From NCBI GenBank assembly GCA_051453625.1, contig JBOZIK010000001.1, positions 139,594,658-139,631,241 of the forward strand: a stretch of DNA of 36,584 nucleotides. The letters are read 5' to 3'. The notes under the pieces are model-generated. The model searched no databases. It was not told the DNA's origin and was given only the letters and a program-made list of their open reading frames with translations. How positions within the stretch are numbered: position 1 is the first letter of the stretch; each line of letters starts with the position of its first letter. This DNA is from Welwitschia mirabilis (lineage: Eukaryota; Gnetophyta; Gnetopsida; Welwitschiales). A program made the position numbers and the translations under genes. Shown in pieces: positions 11,462 to 21,514 of the stretch.

Positions 11462-11575
11462 TTATGTTTTTTAGCATTTATCTTCTCAATATGTTATTAA
11501 GAAATTATTGCAACCTTTTCTTTACTAAGATTTTCCTAAAAATGAATCCTTTAGAAAGGAAATTCACTTAACTAA
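11462..11575. other. Short spacer before the copia LTR
   Basis: No feature recognised. ACTAA at 11571-11575 immediately precedes the copia LTR and would be the left target-site copy. A matching right copy was not found with confidence. Confidence 0.3.
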
Positions 11576-12090
11576 TATTGAGGGTTCATGTGGAAATGAA
11601 ATAGACTATATGAAATATTAATGGAAAAAAATAAAAATATAAATGCATAGAAATTAAAAATATATGAATCAATTTCAACAATAACAAATTTTATAAATTA
11701 AATGAATAAATTACAATTGGATGATACATATTTAATATTTCAAAGTATAGTTCACATATGACATAATGAGATGTAACTTTTTATATTATTTTATTAGAAC
11801 TAATTAACTAATTAATTTATGTATTTTTATAAGTTAAGACTTATAAGTTTATTTTGTTATAAAATATATTGAGAAGCAAACATTTTTTTAAATTTTGTTA
11901 AAAATCTTTTCAAGAATCAAAACTAGGACTAAAAACTAACAAGGACATTTCTCTACCATTAAGATATCTATAAGGAGATAGAGTAAACATATTAATTAGA
12001 ATGTGTTTTACATTTTTGCATTTTGTCTAATACTCTTTATTAAATTTCTAAGTGTTTATATTTTATCTTGTAATTTTTATAATCTACTAA
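11576..12090 (-). repeat. 3' LTR of the nested copia element (left copy)
   Basis: Begins TATTGAGGGTTCATG, against TGTTGAGTATTTATG in the right copy, so the terminal TG has become TA. Strong shared blocks are ATAAATTAAATGAATAAATTACAATT (near 11695), AACTAATTAACTAATTAATTTATG and AAACATATTAATTAGAATGT (11977-12003). The right boundary is approximate; a polypyrimidine stretch near 12090-12102 could be the antisense polypurine tract. This copy carries about 100 bp (11860-11980) absent from the other, and lacks the AGAT microsatellite. Confidence 0.7.
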
Positions 12091-12229
12091 ATTTTTTTCC
12101 TTTAATTTATTTGATATTTCCTTTGAATATAGTTCTCTAATACAATGAAATTAATTTTAAAAGGTTTTTTACTTTAGTAAAATATAGGAGTTTTTTAAAA
12201 GTTTAAATATACTTTTATTATTATCATAA

Positions 12230-12931
12230 ATGAGAATTATAATTTGATTATCATTTTTAAGATTATTTAGATTTCATGAATCCACTTCAATTAATTAACT
12301 ACTCTAATATATTCTACTTTAGTAGTAAACAATGCAACTCTTTGTTTTGTTTTTAGTTTTTCTTAAAAAGTATTTCCATTGAACTAAATGACATTGCTTA
12401 TTATTAATTAATTATCTTAGGAACTATTTTAATTTGAATTTATTTAACCAACTAAGCTTTCTTTGAATTTTCTAAAAATTATGTCATGCTTTATTATTCT
12501 AGCTAATTACTTTGATATATTAAATGCCAACTTCATTAGTGTTGTATCTATAGAACACACAACCCTAGAAATATTGTTAATAGTAAATGGAATATGTGAT
12601 CTTATATTTATCAAAATATTAACTTGCTAATTAACTTCTAGTATAGGCTTAATCATCTTAATTATTTCATTTTGTTTTATCTTTGTAATTGGATTCATAG
12701 GATTTTTTCATCATTAATAGTTAATTAAATATTATTTGTTAAGTATTTTACTAATATATTTCTCTTCAATAATTTTTATTATGTTATACTTTCTTAGTAT
12801 TTAAAATCCTAGAAAATACTGAAGAGCTTTAAGGTTCAAATTTTAAGGATTTTAACTAAGGAAATTCCTTACTTTCATAAACTCTATTTTATACTTCTCT
12901 TTTAATATTATAGTTATAAATAAAGATTAAT
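12230..12931 (-). pseudogene. Copia RT C-terminal half and RNase H remnant
   Basis: Read on the minus strand from the chromovirus junction leftward. Near 12830-12790 is ALQYFLGF followed by ILRKYNIIKII and EKYISKILNK, the conserved copia RT thumb region. RSHIPFTINNISRVV follows (about 12610-12565), corresponding to the T/R-x-D-I-x-F motif. The RNase H motif lies at about 12345-12300, reading RVALFTTKVEYIRVVN. These are diagnostic of the C-terminal end of copia pol. The frame is broken by several stops. The upstream half continues at 22272 on the other side of the chromovirus. Confidence 0.78.
12927..12931. repeat. Target-site duplication TTAAT, left copy
   Basis: TTAAT directly abuts the TG of the chromovirus 5' LTR. 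The same five bases directly follow the CA of the 3' LTR at 22272-22276. A 5-bp duplication is the expected size for a Ty3/gypsy integrase. Confidence 0.9.
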
Positions 12932-13348
12932 TGTAATGTTCTAAAATCATTAATTACATAATAATATGTGTTAAGCACTAATGAAGAATTGTTAATAAGA
13001 GATATGTATGGATGTGATCCAAATATGTAAAGAGGTATTCCTTCATTATGTAATATAAGCCTATGGCATTAGATGGAGGTGGATAGACTAGATGGATGTA
13101 ATCAAAGACAACCTTGGCTAATCCCCAAGGGTCATAGGAGGGGGACTAAGGTCATATTTCATGTCTTTACCTATAACCACTAGTCTAAGGCTACTTATTA
13201 ATAATGTGGAATGTAATCTATTGCTATCAATAATAAAAGCTTATTTCTCCCCATATCATTCCTTGTTATTTCTATGAATTCTAAAATATTATTTTTAATG
13301 TTCTTTCTTATGCAAAGTAATCCAAAATTATAAAAAAGGGATATTACA
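12932..13348 (+). repeat. Chromovirus 5' LTR
   Basis: Starts TGTAATGTTC and ends GATATTACA. It is alignable over its full length, nearly gap-free, to 21854-22271. Long identical blocks include CATTCCTTGTTATTTCTATGAAT and AATATTATTTTTAATGTTCTTT (13258-13314). The PBS lies two bases downstream. An AATAATAAAAG word near 13229 may mark a promoter or polyadenylation signal, but this is not decisive. Confidence 0.93.
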
Positions 13349-13350
13349 TT

Positions 13351-13362
13351 TGGTATCAGAGC
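13351..13362 (+). other. Chromovirus primer binding site (initiator tRNA-Met)
   Basis: TGGTATCAGAGC is the exact 12-base complement expected for the 3' end of plant initiator tRNA-Met, and lies two bases after the 5' LTR. It fixes the element's orientation as plus. Confidence 0.93.
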
Positions 13363-13539
13363 TAATAACAAGTGGTAAACTGCTATTTCAATAAAAAATG
13401 CAAGAAAACTCAGCTTATAAATTAAACAAGCCAAAAGGCCAAATAGTACATTAAGAACAGAATATGGTACTCAAAGAAAGCAAGCTACTAGAAAAAATAG
13501 AATTCATAATACCTTGATAAGGAAAATTAAACATCACTA

Positions 13540-14553
13540 TTAAGGAGGAAGGAGATCCTCCACCAAGAAAGTAATAGGGTTGTAACCCTCCATGCCTAGG
13601 ATGAAGGGATCTATGTCACTTGGATTTCTGTCCATCCCAATGGGCTATATACGAACTGTCGCAGTATTGATTTTAATTGAAGAAGAAGCTGCTACTGAAT
13701 CTACCCCAATAATAGGATACAACTACTTATAAAGCTTCATATGAAGCTTACTGTAAGCAATTAAAGTCCCTAACAAATGTTCTTTAAAGATCTTCCCATC
13801 ATGATATAGCATATTTAGCATATTTATGTTATCAGTAGTAATGACTAGATGATCTACACATGTCAGAATCGTCCTCTCACTCTTTACCAAATGAGCAAAC
13901 AAGGAAACTTAACTCTCTTTTATTGCAACCATCTGTGAAACATTTGCTCATGATTTCTTCTTTAACAAACACATGTTCTCCATTTCATTTTCTAACATTC
14001 GAAGGAAATCACTGGTAGACTCCCACTCTTCAATCTTATGATAAGTCATATAGTAAAAGGACTCCACCATATTCATCATGTTATAGAAGTCTTAGACTAG
14101 AGTAGGCCATTCTCGCTATAGAGACTAATGGAGAGTAAAATGAGCAGAATAGCTATATTCAAAATTCCATGGTACATCTACTACCTTAAATTAATTATCG
14201 GTATAAACAAGAGCTAGGTGTAAAGGATGTATGACCTGAGCATTTAGGAGGCTAGAAATGGAATGGTAATCCCCTATCTAGTCCATTAACTCTTTAACCT
14301 TTAGGTATAAGGTCTTCACCACTAACAAAGGCTAATTGATATGATATCAAACTTGGTTATGTTCATTAACAATAGACTTTGGAGCTATAGGTGGGAAGTG
14401 AGAAGGCTCTGGAGAAGGAAAAGCAATGGAAGAACTCTGACCTAGAGGCTAAAAATAGGAGGTGGAATAGCACATATCTTTTTGATCCATTAAGGTGTCA
14501 AAATTGTTAAGTAACTCTTTCCCTTAAGATTCGAAAGAGAATAATAAATCCAT
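13540..14553 (-). pseudogene. Terminal exon of the antisense gene (338 codons)
   Basis: From ATG at 14553 to TAA at 13540 the same frame (1,014 bp, exactly 338 codons) reads as continuous protein-like sequence with about a dozen internal stops and no net frameshift. Readable blocks in order are a serine/proline-rich part (SSSIAFPSPEPSHFPP), VDVPWNFEYSYSAHF, FYNMMNMVESFYYMTYHKIE, an acidic/leucine helix (TSDFLRMLENEMENMCLLKK), LYHDGKIFKEHLLGTLIAYS, IGVDSVAASSSIK, and the C-terminal DPFILGMEGYNPITFLVED. The leucine/methionine-rich middle may form a coiled coil. A non-coding strand of a decayed AT-rich element would not be expected to keep such composition. The function is unknown. Confidence 0.6.
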
Positions 14554-14595
14554 GAAGAGACTAGTGGAAGAGACAGAAGTGAAAGTTTAACTTAC

Positions 14596-14694
14596 AATAA
14601 TGCACTCCTCTCTTAACTGCTAAAGAGAGAGTTTCTCTATAGGCCATGGGGTAAAATCCATGTCTTCTTCAATTAAAGTCTCTACACGAAGAAT
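14596..14694 (-). pseudogene. Small internal exon of the antisense gene with both splice sites
   Basis: On the minus strand a pyrimidine-rich tract ending TTTTATTTTTAG precedes ATTCTTCGTG, and the exon ends ATTATT just before GTAAGTT. The exon is 99 bp, exactly 33 codons in phase 0. It reads ILRVETLIEEDMDFTPWPIE, KLSL, a single stop, then QLREECII. Both splice signals are close to the plant consensus. The downstream acceptor (near CCACTAG at about 14562) would put the next exon one base out of phase, so a small indel or another acceptor must be assumed. Confidence 0.55.
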
Positions 14695-14809
14695 CTAAAA
14701 ATAAAACAAAAACAAGATACTCCTTTTTTTTCCTAACAAGAAAAAGAGAAAAATATAAGAATAAAGAGACGATAGGATGATAATATCCAATAAGACCAGT
14801 GTCACTAAG

Positions 14810-15318
14810 AAAAGCTAAGGGATGCATCCTCGTCATCTTATGGTTCCATAGGCATAGAACAATTTATAGAAGTTTTGTCACATTTCTGGCAAGAAGAGTA
14901 ATGAGTTCCTAAAGCTTTACTCATCTATAAAACTTCAATTGCCAAAAGCTAGATTATTAGAAATATACTTATAAGAAATATTCCTTAGTAAAATCCATAA
15001 CTTAGATGGAATAGAAAAAGTATCCTAAGATGTTTTTCTAGGGTTGTAACTCCCAGAGACTTCATCCTCCATAGATGAGAAAGTATGAGGATGTATTAAG
15101 GGTTAAGAAAGAATCTTATGAAGAGATAAAACATAAGAGGAATCTATAGAAATAGCCCTAAATGATCAAAGACCCCCTAGATCCATAGAAGTAAAATATA
15201 AACCTAATAAAATCTGTCCATAAAAACACTTTTTCCTATTACTATTCCTTTTCAAGTGGGTCAATTGGGAAAGAGTAGAAGAATAGAAAATCGAGGCCCA
15301 ATAAAAAGAAACTCCATT
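14810..15318 (-). pseudogene. Middle exons of the antisense gene (approximate)
   Basis: Three minus-strand blocks read as protein. Positions 15318-15166 give GVSFYWASIFYSSTLSQL and KCFYGQILLGLYFTSMDL, ending in a stop. Positions about 15078-14940 give SSMEDEVSGSYNPRKTS and SKLWILLRNISYKYIS. Positions about 14923-14810 give SKALGTHYSSCQKCDKTSI with a CxxC pair. The exon boundaries between them are not clear. The candidate intron after 14810 is T-rich and contains two acceptor-like ends (CTTGTTAG and ATTTTTAG). Confidence 0.42.
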
Positions 15319-15364
15319 ATTAAAAAATAAAAATAAGTAAATTATATGTGGGAATCTCACTTAC

Positions 15365-15850
15365 CTGATCATAAAAAAAGAACCTATCAACAATTAGCTC
15401 CCCATAAGCTGAAAAATATGGGGTGATCAAATTGGTAGTAAAAACTCCATGGTGGTGGGTATCCATCTCCTGTACACATACAAAATCATCTAAGTAATTT
15501 AACAAGAAGTAATAAAATTCCTCATCAAAATGAGAGACTTTAGGAGAAATACGTTTGCCTTTAGTTATTCCAAAGACTAGCATAATATTCTCCTCTAAAA
15601 TTTGAATTAGATCATGCCGAGAATGGATAGTGATATTAGAATCCAAATCAAAGAAAGGATACAAAGAATCCAAGATAAAAAGAATAGTGGACAGACAAAG
15701 ACAGAAAGATGGAGAGCCAAAGAGATCTAGGATATTAGAGGAGAAGATCCAGAAAAACCCTTACCCTAAAGCACATTATTATATTTTTAACTCTATAGAC
15801 ATGACATTGGTAGAATTCCAAGAAATGACAGGGAAAATTCTAGAAGTCAT
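15365..15850 (-). pseudogene. First recognisable exon of the antisense gene
   Basis: ATG at 15850 and a second ATG at 15673 share one frame, which runs to a donor at 15365 (TGATCAG|GTAAGTG). That gives 162 codons, phase 0. Only three stops occur, clustered near 15790. The C-terminal 103 codons are fully open and include ILEENIMLVFGITKGKRIS, EEFYYFLLNYLDDFVCVQEM, a THHHGVFTTN stretch and a final FFFYDQ. LDD here is not an RT box: the context is unlike RT. A plus-strand open frame at 15630-15917 overlaps it, but is lysine/glutamate-rich shadow sequence without the surrounding signals. Confidence 0.55.
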
Positions 15851-16006
15851 ACCTAAACTAGAGGAAGATGTGTGTCTACAAATGCTAGAAGGAACTTGGA
15901 TTTATAGGGAAAAATAGGTTGTAAGAGGACCTACATAAAATCAAAAAGGAAAAAAAGAAAAACATTTAAATAAAAAGGAAAAAGAAAAAAAGACAAAGTA
16001 GAGGAA

Positions 16007-16018
16007 NNNNNNNNNNNN
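16007..16018. other. Short assembly gap (12 N)
   Basis: Twelve Ns lie between the antisense TATA box and its CT-rich leader. The flanks are low-complexity purine-rich sequence on the plus strand, a likely cause of the break. Confidence 0.95.
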
Positions 16019-16081
16019 AATTACCAATTTATTTATAGAGGCACATGAAAAAAGAAGTAAAAAAATGAGAGGACCATGAAG

Positions 16082-16090
16082 CTATTTATA
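16082..16090 (-). promoter_or_regulatory. TATA box of the antisense gene
   Basis: The minus strand reads CACTATAAATAGCTTC, a consensus plant TATA box about 230 bp upstream of the ATG at 15850. A second TATAAATA lies 50 bp downstream (about 16030). A CT-rich leader follows, which is common in plant 5' UTRs. Confidence 0.5.
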
Positions 16091-16204
16091 GTGGTGAACC
16101 AGGGTTTAAACCGAACCTTAAAATAACAAGTTAGCTATAGTTAACCAAACCTCAGTTAAACAACTCTAGTTAACTACAAAAAAAAATTAAGTCCTGAATT
16201 ATAA

Positions 16205-17045
16205 GTAAATAGAAGGCCATCATCGCACTTTAAAGGCTAACATCGCACTCCTACAAGATCGATGTTGTACTTTGGTGGCTAACATCTAACTTCTAGACAA
16301 CTAATGTCACACTTCTAGAAGACTGATATCATACTCCTAAAACACCAATGTTGCACTTTGGTGGCTAATGTTACACTTCTAGATGATCAAGGTTGTACTT
16401 TTAAAAGACTGACATCATACTTTAATGGCTAACGTCACATTTCCAGAAGGTTGACATCACACTTTGGAGGCCAACATCACACTTGATCTTGCTAAATTCA
16501 ATATAACACTCTAAAACCCCTTCAAGCATGATGTCATACTTGGGTGGCTAGTGTCACACTTAGGTTGTTGATGTTGCACTTAGATGGTTGATGTTCCACT
16601 TGCCACTCACTAGTCTAGAATCATATGTCATTCTCTCAAAAATTCTTGTTTTTCTCACTAGCATAAAAGTTATGACGTTGCACTTGGGTGGTCAACATTG
16701 TACTTGATGGTTAACATCACACTTGCTACTTGTCAGCTCAAAATCATCTATCATTCTTTTGAAAATGCCTATTTAGCTCACTAGCATAAAAGTATCAATG
16801 TTGCACTTGAGTGGTCGATGTCACACTTAGATGGCTGACATTGCACTTGAATGCCTAACATTACATTTGTCACTCATCATCTTAGAATCACTTACCATAT
16901 ATTCAAAATCACTTATTTCACTCTCTGGCATAGAAGACTCGATATCACACTTGATGGGTAACATCGCACTTGATGATCCAATGTTGCAATTAGAGGTCTG
17001 ATGTCAGAATTAGTACATACAGTGCTTAACATTACACTTGAGTCC
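16205..17045. repeat. Degenerate ~20-bp tandem array with a ~130-bp higher-order unit
   Basis: About 35-40 diverged units follow the pattern GATGTCACACTTGGGTGGCTAAC. Examples are CGATGTTGTACTTTGGTGGC, TGATGTTGCACTTAGATGGT and AACATCACACTTGATGG. Spacing is mostly 18-23 bp. From about 16600 a longer unit appears three times. Each copy begins near TTGCCACTCA, TTGCTACTTG or TTGTCACTCA (about 16600, 16730, 16869) and includes CACTAGCATAAAAGT or CTCTGGCATAGAAG. The mixture of CG, TG and CA at the same unit positions fits decay of methylated CpG. The array lies between gag and the antisense gene's promoter. No coding frame was found. Confidence 0.85.
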
Positions 17046-17209
17046 CCATTACCATCCTTGAAACACCTAGCAAACACGTAGAACACTATTGGTGGTTTTC
17101 AGTCATGTTAATAAGTTTGTTATGGTAACTATATAAAACTATTTTGTCTATCCATTTTCTTAACTTCCATGTAGTTACAAGGCCCCAACTTCCACACAAA
17201 AAAATACCT

Positions 17210-18300
17210 ATAAAAATTTAGCATCATCAGAGGGGAAAAAAACAAGGAGAGGCCAAAAGTACACTTGCAGAATTAGACAAAGTTGTATGAGTTTAGGAGG
17301 ATGTTGAACACACTGGTGTATCATGGAATATAGAGTTAATAAGCACATTAACATACTAGAAGACTACATGGATAATATTTGCTCCTAAAATGATCAATTA
17401 GCAAATCGGCTCAATAGCCTTCTTTCACACCTAGAGAAAAGACCCACAAAACCTAATCAAAGGACATCATAAGAACTACCTTCTACATCAGGACAACATA
17501 CTCCTGTCAATGATGTCAACCTTCAAAATATACAGATGAGATTATTAAATATAGAGACTAATCTTCAATCTTTTCTGATAAACAAATCCAACCATTCTAA
17601 TATTAAACAAGAATAAGAGGAAGAACTTGCAATGATGATATGTATCAAAACCTATGAAAGTAAAGCTGGAATAAGTGAAGAGGCCATATCATTGATCTAA
17701 TAATTAGAGAACTATTTTAAACTTCAAATTATACCTCCAGCATGATGTGCATATATGCTACTACATTTCTTATAGGAAACACACAGGAATGGTGGTCTAG
17801 GTACTAATAAAAACATCCAATAGGATACTGTGGAATATATTTGTTGAAGAATTAAAGAAGAATCTCATTCTAGAGGATTTTATTAAAGATAAAATTGTAG
17901 AATTCCAATGACTACACTTGGCTAAATTCCCCTTAAATAAACATTATTTGGAATTCTAGCATCTTATGAAATACTAGAGGAATTTTTCAGAAAAGAAGTT
18001 GATTGATAGCTTCATTAGGACTTTGCCACTCAAACTTCAAAGTGTCCTCCACACCTTGAAAATCAAATCTATAGAGGATGCCTATTGAAAGACAAGGTAC
18101 TATCTCCAAGGCTAAGAGAACAGATGAACAGATTAACCACACCAAAAAGATAAATACTCTTCTTTATCCATACCGCTAGCAAGGAAGTCATGAAAAACTA
18201 GCCTGACTTATCATGAGTGCCATAAGAGAGGCCACATACTTAAGAATTATCCTCCAAAAGTACGAGTAGTAGATATTCCTCAATGAAATTGGCATCAAAC
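17210..18300 (+). pseudogene. Chromovirus gag remnant
   Basis: A coherent but stop-ridden reading starts around 17320. An N-terminal part reads NLQNIQMRLLNIETNLQSFL (about 17521-17580), with EEELAMMICIKTYESKAG later. The retrotransposon Gag core follows (about 17785-18110): FVEELKKNLILEDFIKDKIV, then HLAKFPLNKHYLEF and KKLIDSFIRTLPLKLQSVLH. This matches the plant chromovirus Gag pattern. The CCHC zinc knuckle at 18209-18250 reads YHECHKRGHILKNYPP, so the first and last cysteines have become tyrosine. Gag would form the particle and bind RNA. This copy cannot bind zinc at that site and has at least six stops. Confidence 0.85.
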
Positions 18301-18835
18301 TCTTTAGAATCATTTCATGCCATCTAAACAGGTGTATGCTGCCATTCAAATAATTGCAATTCATAACTAATACTCCATCTTAGAGTTACATGGTTACATT
18401 TCATCTTTTGTTATTTCATTATTAATCAATAGTAATGCATCACATAATTTTATTTCACCATATTTATTTTACAAATTAAATATCACCTTTTTTAAAGGAT
18501 AAAAGTCCACCATAGGAGTTGTAAGGGGTAATGTTCTTACACAAGATGGGACTGCTACTCTCATTGTCTTTACCATTCATAACTTATAGTTTAGAAATAG
18601 TTCTTATTTTTTGCAAATTAGGGAATACCATTTCATTATAGGAATCCCTTTCTTAGTTAAATATAATGTTCAAATTAACTTCCATCATAAAACATTGAGG
18701 CTATCCCATTTATTTGGAGAACAAATCTTTCAAGGGGAGGGAAAGAATAAGGACATATTTTTAACCTCATCCAAACAAATTGCTAAAGCTGTAAAAAAGA
18801 AACGATGTTCAATGCCTTAGTACAAGCAAAAGATC
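18301..18835 (+). pseudogene. Chromovirus aspartic protease remnant
   Basis: The active-site loop lies at 18422-18460 and reads LINSNASHNFISP. The D-S/T-G triad has become N-S-N at 18428-18436, so the catalytic aspartate is lost. The C-terminal half is the open stretch 18611-18820, with YHFIIGIPFLVKYN matching the hydrophobic I-I-L-G motif of retropepsin-like domains, followed by NFHHKTLRL. The remainder leads into the RT linker. The protease is therefore inactive. Confidence 0.85.
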
Positions 18836-18899
18836 ATAAAGATAATCCATCTATACTAGAAGAATTAAAATAATTCTTAGATATATTTGAAGATTCAAA

Positions 18900-19640
18900 A
18901 ATGATTTCACATAATAGAAAAGTATAGTATGTAATTGATTTAATTCCTAGAGCACAACCAATAGCCAAAGCATCTTACCATTTCTTAGTGATAGAATTAA
19001 GAAAACTAAAGTTACAAATAAAACAGCTATTATTGAAAGGAAAAATTCACCTAGTGTGTCAGCATGGAAAATACCATTATTATTTGTTAAAAAGAAGAAT
19101 GGTATCTTGCTACTCTACATCAACCACAGATAACTTAACAAAGTAACCATAGAAAAAAAAAGATATCCATTACTACAAATTGATGATCAATTAAATTAGC
19201 TACAAGGAGCCAAGTACTTCTCAAAGATTGACTTAAAATCTAACTACCACCAAATCCATATCAAGGCTGAAGACATCTACAAGACTACTTTTAGAATAAG
19301 ATATGAACATTATAAATTTCCAGTAATACCTTTTGGTTTGACAAATACCCAACCACTTTCAAGCGCTTAATGAATCATGTTTTTTTATCATACTTGGATA
19401 AATTTATGTTTATATTTTTAAATGATATCCTAATATATTCAAAAAACTAGGATAATTATATTACACATTTGAGAAAATTGCTACAGGTTCTATACAATCA
19501 TAAATTCAAGATGAAATTGAGTAAATGTGAATTCTTCTAAATAGAAATCAGTTATCTAGGACATATCATCTCTAGCATAGAAATTACAATAGACCTAGAC
19601 AAAGATCAAGCCATAAGGGAATGTCCAATAAATTGAAGGA
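18900..19640 (+). pseudogene. Chromovirus reverse transcriptase remnant
   Basis: Readable blocks are VIDLIPRAQPIAKASYHF (about 18932-18985), LRKLKLQIKQLLLKGKIHLV, then after a frame change [20 protein letters not shown] (about 19210-19270), [11 protein letters not shown], and the catalytic box at 19415-19426 reading FLND followed by ILIYSK. The first palm aspartate (KIDL) is kept. In the xxDD box the first aspartate is asparagine, so polymerisation would be abolished. The thumb reads FKMKLSKCEFF and YLGHIIS. Several frameshifts and stops occur. Confidence 0.9.
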
Positions 19641-20200
19641 TGCCACTCAAGTATGAAGTTTCTTAGGGTTGGTAGGATTCTACTAGAAAATTTTTCCAAG
19701 GTTTTCTCAACTTGTAGCATCATTAACAGATTTAACTAAAGTAAAAAATACATTCCACTTAGATGATAAATGTAAGAAGGCATTTCTTAGATTGAAGTTG
19801 ATATTTAAAACTAAATTGATCCTTAAGATTGCAAACATAAGCAAATCATTTACAATCATCATAGATGCTTCCTCTTAAAAAATAGAAGATGTGCTCAGCT
19901 AAGATAATTAGGTGATTGCATATTAATCATGGAAGCTAAACTAGTATCAGAAGAACTACAATGTACATGACTTGGAACTATTAGCCATAGTGCATGCCTT
20001 GAAAGTTTGAAGGCATTATCTTATGGGAAATAAACTCCTCTGAAAAATAGGTTATAACAGCTTAGACTATTTTCAAAAACAACCCCTTCTAAATATGAAA
20101 CAAAGGTAATGGTGTGAATTACTTGTAGAATATAATTTTAAGTTATAGTACACCCCTAGAAAGGAGAATAAAGTAGTAGACACTTTAAGTAGGATGTGGT
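19641..20200 (+). pseudogene. Chromovirus RNase H remnant
   Basis: The connection domain reads GLVGFY and KIFPRFSQLVASLTDLTK (about 19670-19740), then KCKKAFLRLKLIFKTKLIL. RNase H starts with FTIIIDASS at about 19850-19876, with the catalytic Asp retained. It continues HDLELLAIVHALKV (about 19968-20010), a stop where tryptophan is usual, RHYLMG, and ends with YTPRKENKVVDTLSR (about 20150-20195). Confidence 0.88.
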
Positions 20201-20369
20201 ATATATTAGCTATCACTATCACATTTAACTTGGCTACCTTCCTTAAAACTTCTTTAAAATAAGATCTATACATCAAGGATATATTTCAACTAGTTTAAAA
20301 AGAAAGAGAAGTAGGCACCTGCATGATCTCATAGGATGGATTTCTTCTGAATAAAAGATGACTATATAT

Positions 20370-21500
20370 TCCATAAGGCCCTTGGAAAAGAAAGCTAATT
20401 TCTAAACTATACAAAGTTCCTTACATAGAACATTCATGATTTGTCAGAAACTACCATCAATTGTAAAAATACTACTTTTGACCTAGAATGAAGGTAGAAT
20501 TAAAGGAATATATCTACAATTGTCCTATATGCTAGTAGATGAAAATAAACTAAGGAAAACCCATTGGACTCCTTTAGTTACTTGGAGTACCATAATAAAA
20601 AGGGAAAGAAATATCTATGGATTTTATCACTAGGTTACCCCTCACTAATAAATAGCATGATGCAATTTTTGTTTATGTATATAGGTTAACTAAGATGGCC
20701 CATTTTTTTGTAGTCTAAAGTACCAATACAGTAGAAGAACTAGTTTTCCATTTTATACAAAAGTTTTAAGACTACATGATACACCTCAGGTCATAGTATC
20801 TGACTAAGATTGAAAGTTCTTATCTGAATTTTAACAAAGATTTTTTTTCACCACTTAGGTACCAAGATTAGTTTTAGCACTAGATATCACCCAAAAATAG
20901 ATGGCCAAATAGAAAGGATAAATCATATATTGGAAGACATATTAAGGTATTATGTAGCAGGAAAGCCTAAACAATGGAAGAGCTACCTACATCTAGCAAA
21001 ATTTACCTATGATCAGACATTCTATATGTTCATCTACTATTTACCATTCAAAGAAATGTATGGTAGAAACTATTCTACACTTGTTACATGGTTAGATCCT
21101 TCCCAAATACCAAAAACAATAATGCCTATAAAAATAAAAATGATGAAAGAAGTTATCAATAAAATAAAATGACAATTTTAGGTAGTACAAGATTAGTATA
21201 AGGAATACTATGATCAGAAGCATCAGACTCACATATTTTAGATAGATGAGCAAGTACTGTTAATAATCAAGTCTAAAGAAAATTCCTTAAAAATGGGAAA
21301 GTTCAGCAAATTAGCACCATAATTTTGTGAATACTTTAAGATTATTAAAAATATTGGAGACCTAGCATACAAACTAGAGCTTCCTCCCCAAATGTCTTAA
21401 ATACATCTAGTTTTTCATGTGAGCACTATAAAATCATACGATGAAGATAGAAATGAAGACTACACCTTGAACTGGAAACACATCATGCTCAAACCCAATT
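20370..21500 (+). pseudogene. Chromovirus integrase remnant
   Basis: The zinc-binding region is decayed (PRMKVELKEYIYNCPIC near 20480-20535). The first catalytic Asp is kept at 20620-20622 (SMDFITRLP), and the second at 20802-20804 (VSD, flanked by stops). The Glu is kept at 20912-20914 (DGQIERIN). The D-E interval is 110 nt rather than 108, so a frameshift lies between them. The 80-codon open stretch from 20930 (LEDILRYYVAGKPKQWKSYL and LAKFTYDQTFY) is the core C-terminal part. The C-terminal domain reads KENSLKMGKFSKLAP and KIIKNIGDLAYKLELPP (about 21280-21385), then HLVFHVSTIKSYD. Catalytic residues are formally present, but the frame is destroyed. Confidence 0.9.
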
Positions 21501-21514
21501 TAACTTTTTCAATT

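Larger units (their letters stand above)
13540..16090 (-). pseudogene. Antisense multi-exon gene inside the chromovirus leader, product unknown
   Basis: Between PBS and gag, on the strand opposite to the retroelement, several protein-like blocks line up 5' to 3'. First is TATAAATAG at 16090-16082, then a pyrimidine-rich leader (about 16006-15930). An open region from ATG 15850 ends at 15365 exactly at CAG|GTAAGT. Further blocks lie at about 15318-15166, 15078-14940 and 14923-14810. A 99-bp exon (14694-14596) sits between AG and GT, and a terminal exon runs from 14553 to 13540. I recognise no family; it does not resemble Gag, Pol or a known plant Env-like protein. In-frame stops are mostly of the kind made by C-to-T or G-to-A change. 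It could be a captured host gene or a lineage-specific antisense ORF. Antisense introns would not be removed from the sense RNA, explaining their survival through retrotransposition. Confidence 0.55.

Noticed and set aside
13198-13434. Minus-strand 78-codon open frame overlapping the chromovirus 5' LTR and PBS
   Set aside because: It overlaps the LTR end and PBS, is hydrophobic AT-rich sequence, and is not shared by the 3' LTR as a frame.
15440-15530. LDD in the antisense exon as an RT catalytic box
   Set aside because: Surrounding residues do not match RT palm motifs, and no other RT blocks occur in the antisense gene.
15630-15917. Plus-strand 95-codon open frame rich in Lys, Arg and Glu
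   Set aside because: It is the complement of the antisense exon 1 and leader. It lacks family similarity and has no plus-strand neighbours, while the minus strand has splice and promoter signals.
16205-17045. CRISPR array
   Set aside because: Units are short, adjacent and highly diverged, without uniform spacers, in a plant retroelement context.
20073-20276. Minus-strand open frame in the RNase H region
   Set aside because: Shadow of the plus-strand RNase H/integrase remnant, which has clear domain motifs.
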